64,000 bases of DNA from Rudaea cellulosilytica DSM 22992 (GTDB taxonomy: Bacteria > Pseudomonadota > Gammaproteobacteria > Xanthomonadales > Rhodanobacteraceae), in NCBI RefSeq assembly GCF_000378125.1, contig NZ_KB899243.1:310001-374000 (forward strand), written 5' to 3'. Of the stretch, positions 62,092 through 64,000 are shown in pieces. The notes beneath the pieces were generated by a model that saw nothing but the letters and a program-made list of their open reading frames with translations, ran no database searches and was not told the DNA's origin. Numbering within the stretch: the first letter of the stretch is position 1; every line of letters begins with the position of its first letter. The translations under genes were made by a program, and so were the position numbers.

Positions 62092-62490
62092 ATGCCAACC
62101 GACCTGCAACACATCAGCGCGATCAGCCTGTTCGTCGACGACCTGCGCACGGCGAAGGCGTTCTATCGCAACGTCTTCGAGGTCGAGACGATCTTCGAAG
62201 ACGATGTCTCCGCCGCACTAAAATTCGACAAGCTGATCCTGAACCTGCTTCATGTCGACAGCGCCGGCGAGATCATCGAACCGCAGGCACCGGGCGCGCG
62301 CGATGCGGGCCCGCGTTGCCAGTTCAGCGTCTGGGTGGATGACGTCGACGCTCTGTGCGCGCGCCTGCGCGAGCGCGGCGTGAGCCTGCTCGCCGGCCCG
62401 AAGGATCGCCCCTGGGGCATGCGCACCGCCAACTTCGTCGATCCTGCCGGACACAGCTGGGAAGTCGCGCAAAAGATCGACGCCGGCTGA
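62092..62490 (+). CDS. VOC-family (glyoxalase/bleomycin-resistance fold) protein
   Basis: A 132-residue vicinal-oxygen-chelate protein (ISLFVDDLRTAKAFYRNVFE at the N-terminus, and WGMRTANFVDPAGHSWEVAQ near the C-terminus). Members bind a metal with H/E residues and act as lyases, dioxygenases or drug-binding proteins; no specific function can be assigned. An ATG at 62062 overlapping the DHFR-like stop is possible, but 62092 gives the family's usual N-terminus. It probably forms a two-gene operon with the upstream reductase-like gene. Confidence 0.82.
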   Translation: MPTDLQHISAISLFVDDLRTAKAFYRNVFEVETIFEDDVSAALKFDKLILNLLHVDSAGEIIEPQAPGARDAGPRCQFSVWVDDVDALCARLRERGVSLLAGPKDRPWGMRTANFVDPAGHSWEVAQKIDAG

Positions 62491-62515
62491 GGCCGTTCAC
62501 TGCCACCGCAGGCGA

Positions 62516-62914
62516 TCACTCCTTCGCGTCGAACCCGAGCGCCGCGGAGTTGATGCAGTAGCGCAGGCCAGTCGGTCGCGGGCCGTCCGGGAAGACGTGG
62601 CCCAGGTGCGAATCGCAGCGCGCGCATTTGACTTCGACGCGGCGCATGCCGTGGCTTGCGTCTTCCTGCTCGCTCACCGCGTTGGCGTCGATCGGCTGCC
62701 AGTAACTCGGCCAGCCGCTGCCGGATTCGTACTTGGCCTGCGAGGAAAACAGCTCGGCGCCGCAGGCCGCACAAAGATACGTGCCCGTCTCGTGATGGTC
62801 GTAATACTTGCCGGTGAACGGCCGCTCGGTGGCGGAACAGCGGCAGACGGCGTACTGCTCGGGATTGAGTTCCGCGCGCCACTGCGCGTCGGTCTTTTCG
62901 ATCTTCTCATTCAT
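62516..62914 (-). CDS. msrB: Peptide-methionine (R)-S-oxide reductase
   Basis: A 132-residue repair enzyme that reduces methionine-R-sulfoxide in proteins using thioredoxin. The catalytic cysteine is C120 in RYCINSAAL and the zinc site is C48-C51 (CAACGAEL) and C97-C100 ([10 protein letters not shown]). All family motifs are complete. AGGA lies 7 bases before ATG 62914, with ATG 62917 as an alternative. No signal peptide is seen, so it acts in the cytoplasm. Confidence 0.95.
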   Translation of the reverse strand: MNEKIEKTDAQWRAELNPEQYAVCRCSATERPFTGKYYDHHETGTYLCAACGAELFSSQAKYESGSGWPSYWQPIDANAVSEQEDASHGMRRVEVKCARCDSHLGHVFPDGPRPTGLRYCINSAALGFDAKE

Positions 62915-63088
62915 CATCTTTTCCTCATGTTTCCTGTCTGCCGGATTGGACGAAACATGCGGCCGAACCTTACACCTGCAAGCCATTGAAGATGAACCGG
63001 ACAAATGCGCGCCGATTGCCCCTCCACCCCGTTTCGGGCAAGCTTGCCGGCCTCACGTTAGCCTTGCGACGTCCCCGTGCTGCCATCC

Positions 63089-64000
63089 ATGCTGAACGAC
63101 CGCCGGCTCCGGCATCTGTCCCTGCGTCCCCTGCCGCTGTTGCTGCTGGTCGCGATGGCCGAACCGGTTTCCGCGCAGGTGGCGGTGATTGCCCCCTCGA
63201 CCACGCAGACGACCTGTCCCGCCGGGGTGATGCGCTGCATCGCGCCGAAGAACGACTACGGCAAGTGCAAGCGCAACGACCTGCTCGATTTTTTCGTGCC
63301 CGGCCTGCCGCCGGCCGGTGACCGCTCGAAAGCGCAGTCGACCGCCGATGCGAACAAGGTGACCTGGACCGACAAAAACCACGCTCAACTCGAAGACGAC
63401 GTGCGCATGCAGCGCCTCGACGCGCTGCTGCGCACCGATTTCCTCACCTACAACAGCGAGACCACCGACTACGTCGCCAACGGCCACGTGCGCTACCAGG
63501 ACGCTGGCATGCTCATGTCGGCGGACAAGGCGCGCGGCACGACCACGCCGAACGTGACCTATCTCGACAATGTGCGCTATCAGATGCTCGATCAGCGCGG
63601 CAACGGCATCGCCGCGGTCGTCAACCAGACCGACCCGGATCACTCGAAGATGACCCAGGGCACGTTCTCGACTTGCGATCCGAGCGAGCGCCAATGGGAG
63701 ATGCGCGCAAACGACCTCGAGATCGACAAGGTCAAGAACGAGGGCTACGGCCATGGCGTCACATTCGCCTACGAAGGCGTGCCGTTCCTGTGGCTGCCAT
63801 ACATGTCGTTCCCGATCGACGAGGAGCGTCATTCGGGTTTCCTGATGCCGGTCATCGGCTACAGTAACCGGCGCGGCTTCAAGCTCGGCATTCCGTACTA
63901 TCTGGACCTGGCGCCGAACTACGACCTCACCTTCAAACCGATCGAATATACGAAGCGTGGGCCGTTCCTCGACACCGAGTTCCGTTATCTGTCGGAATGG
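63089..64000 (+). CDS. lptD: LPS-assembly protein LptD, N-terminal part
   Basis: The gene starts at ATG 63089 and runs off the window; 304 codons are visible. The signal peptide is followed by cysteines in TTCPAGVMRC. The N-terminal jellyroll domain covers about residues 100-220 with TDFLTYNSETTDYVANGHVRYQD and the landmark FSTCDPSERQWEMRANDLEIDK. The barrel begins with VPFLWLPYMSFPIDEERHSGFLMP. LptD forms the outer-membrane pore that inserts LPS, with LptE. In related genomes it precedes surA and pdxA; these are not visible here. The upstream gene is divergent (msrB). Confidence 0.93.
   Translation, partial: MLNDRRLRHLSLRPLPLLLLVAMAEPVSAQVAVIAPSTTQTTCPAGVMRCIAPKNDYGKCKRNDLLDFFVPGLPPAGDRSKAQSTADANKVTWTDKNHAQLEDDVRMQRLDALLRTDFLTYNSETTDYVANGHVRYQDAGMLMSADKARGTTTPNVTYLDNVRYQMLDQRGNGIAAVVNQTDPDHSKMTQGTFSTCDPSERQWEMRANDLEIDKVKNEGYGHGVTFAYEGVPFLWLPYMSFPIDEERHSGFLMPVIGYSNRRGFKLGIPYYLDLAPNYDLTFKPIEYTKRGPFLDTEFRYLSEW

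Overview
The window is dense, GC-rich bacterial chromosome that looks like a gammaproteobacterium of the Xanthomonadales (Lysobacterales), probably near Rhodanobacteraceae. Supporting signs are the uvrC-pgsA-tRNA-Gly-tRNA-Cys-tRNA-Leu order shared with Escherichia coli, a large Oar-type TonB-dependent receptor, many secreted peptidases of families M13, M14 and M61, LptD and KdsB (so an LPS outer membrane), and IspG. The genus cannot be fixed from sequence alone. No prophage, insertion sequence or CRISPR array was seen.

Layout. 1-4.3 kb: the end of a DUF502 membrane protein, then secreted M14 and M13 metallopeptidases. 4.4-11.1 kb: small envelope and housekeeping genes (lipoprotein, LysM protein, rhomboid protease, an alkyltransferase-like DNA repair protein, a DUF3300 lipoprotein, a LytS/LytTR-type two-component pair). 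11.4-18.0 kb: a phosphate island with a low-affinity Pit transporter and its DUF47 partner, divergent from pstS-pstC-pstA-pstB-phoU behind a Pho box, with a terminator-like hairpin between pstS and pstC. 18.2-21.7 kb: three tRNA genes, pgsA, uvrC and a low-molecular-weight phosphatase. 21.7-36.6 kb: a D-amino-acid island. 36.6-46.4 kb: a TPR-sulfotransferase, the TonB receptor, an M61 peptidase, a transglutaminase-like protein and an L,D-transpeptidase. 46.4-54 kb: symporter, kdsB, amidohydrolase, EamA transporter, two tandem paralogous membrane-anchored proteins and ispG. 54-64 kb: two paralogous large proteins with a PilZ-like motif, an acetyl-CoA hydrolase/transferase, small enzymes, msrB and the start of lptD.

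The most interesting part is the D-amino-acid island. A LysR regulator (DgcR-like) is divergent from a minus-strand operon of dgcN (D-glutamate N-acetyltransferase family, DUF1611), dgcA (enolase-superfamily N-acetyl-D-glutamate racemase family), a LysA-type decarboxylase, two secreted serine hydrolases and a BhcC-like D-hydroxyaspartate aldolase. Downstream of the regulator is a plus-strand operon of gamma-glutamyltranspeptidase, the glutamate symporter GltS, a D-amino acid dehydrogenase and a third serine hydrolase, followed by a convergent D-amino acid transaminase. The genes suggest a route for releasing, importing, racemising and oxidising D-glutamate and other D-amino acids, perhaps from peptidoglycan fragments or gamma-glutamyl polymers.

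Three promoters share the same composite architecture: an interrupted palindrome AYAACC-NNN-RGYTAT, exactly 10 bases, a conserved block ending in TTGGTG, 18-19 bases, then TATGCT. They lie in front of dgcN, ggt and the TonB receptor gene. This is read as a DgcR regulon that ties an outer-membrane receptor 12 kb away to the D-glutamate pathway. It is inference, but it rests on a pattern directly visible in the sequence.
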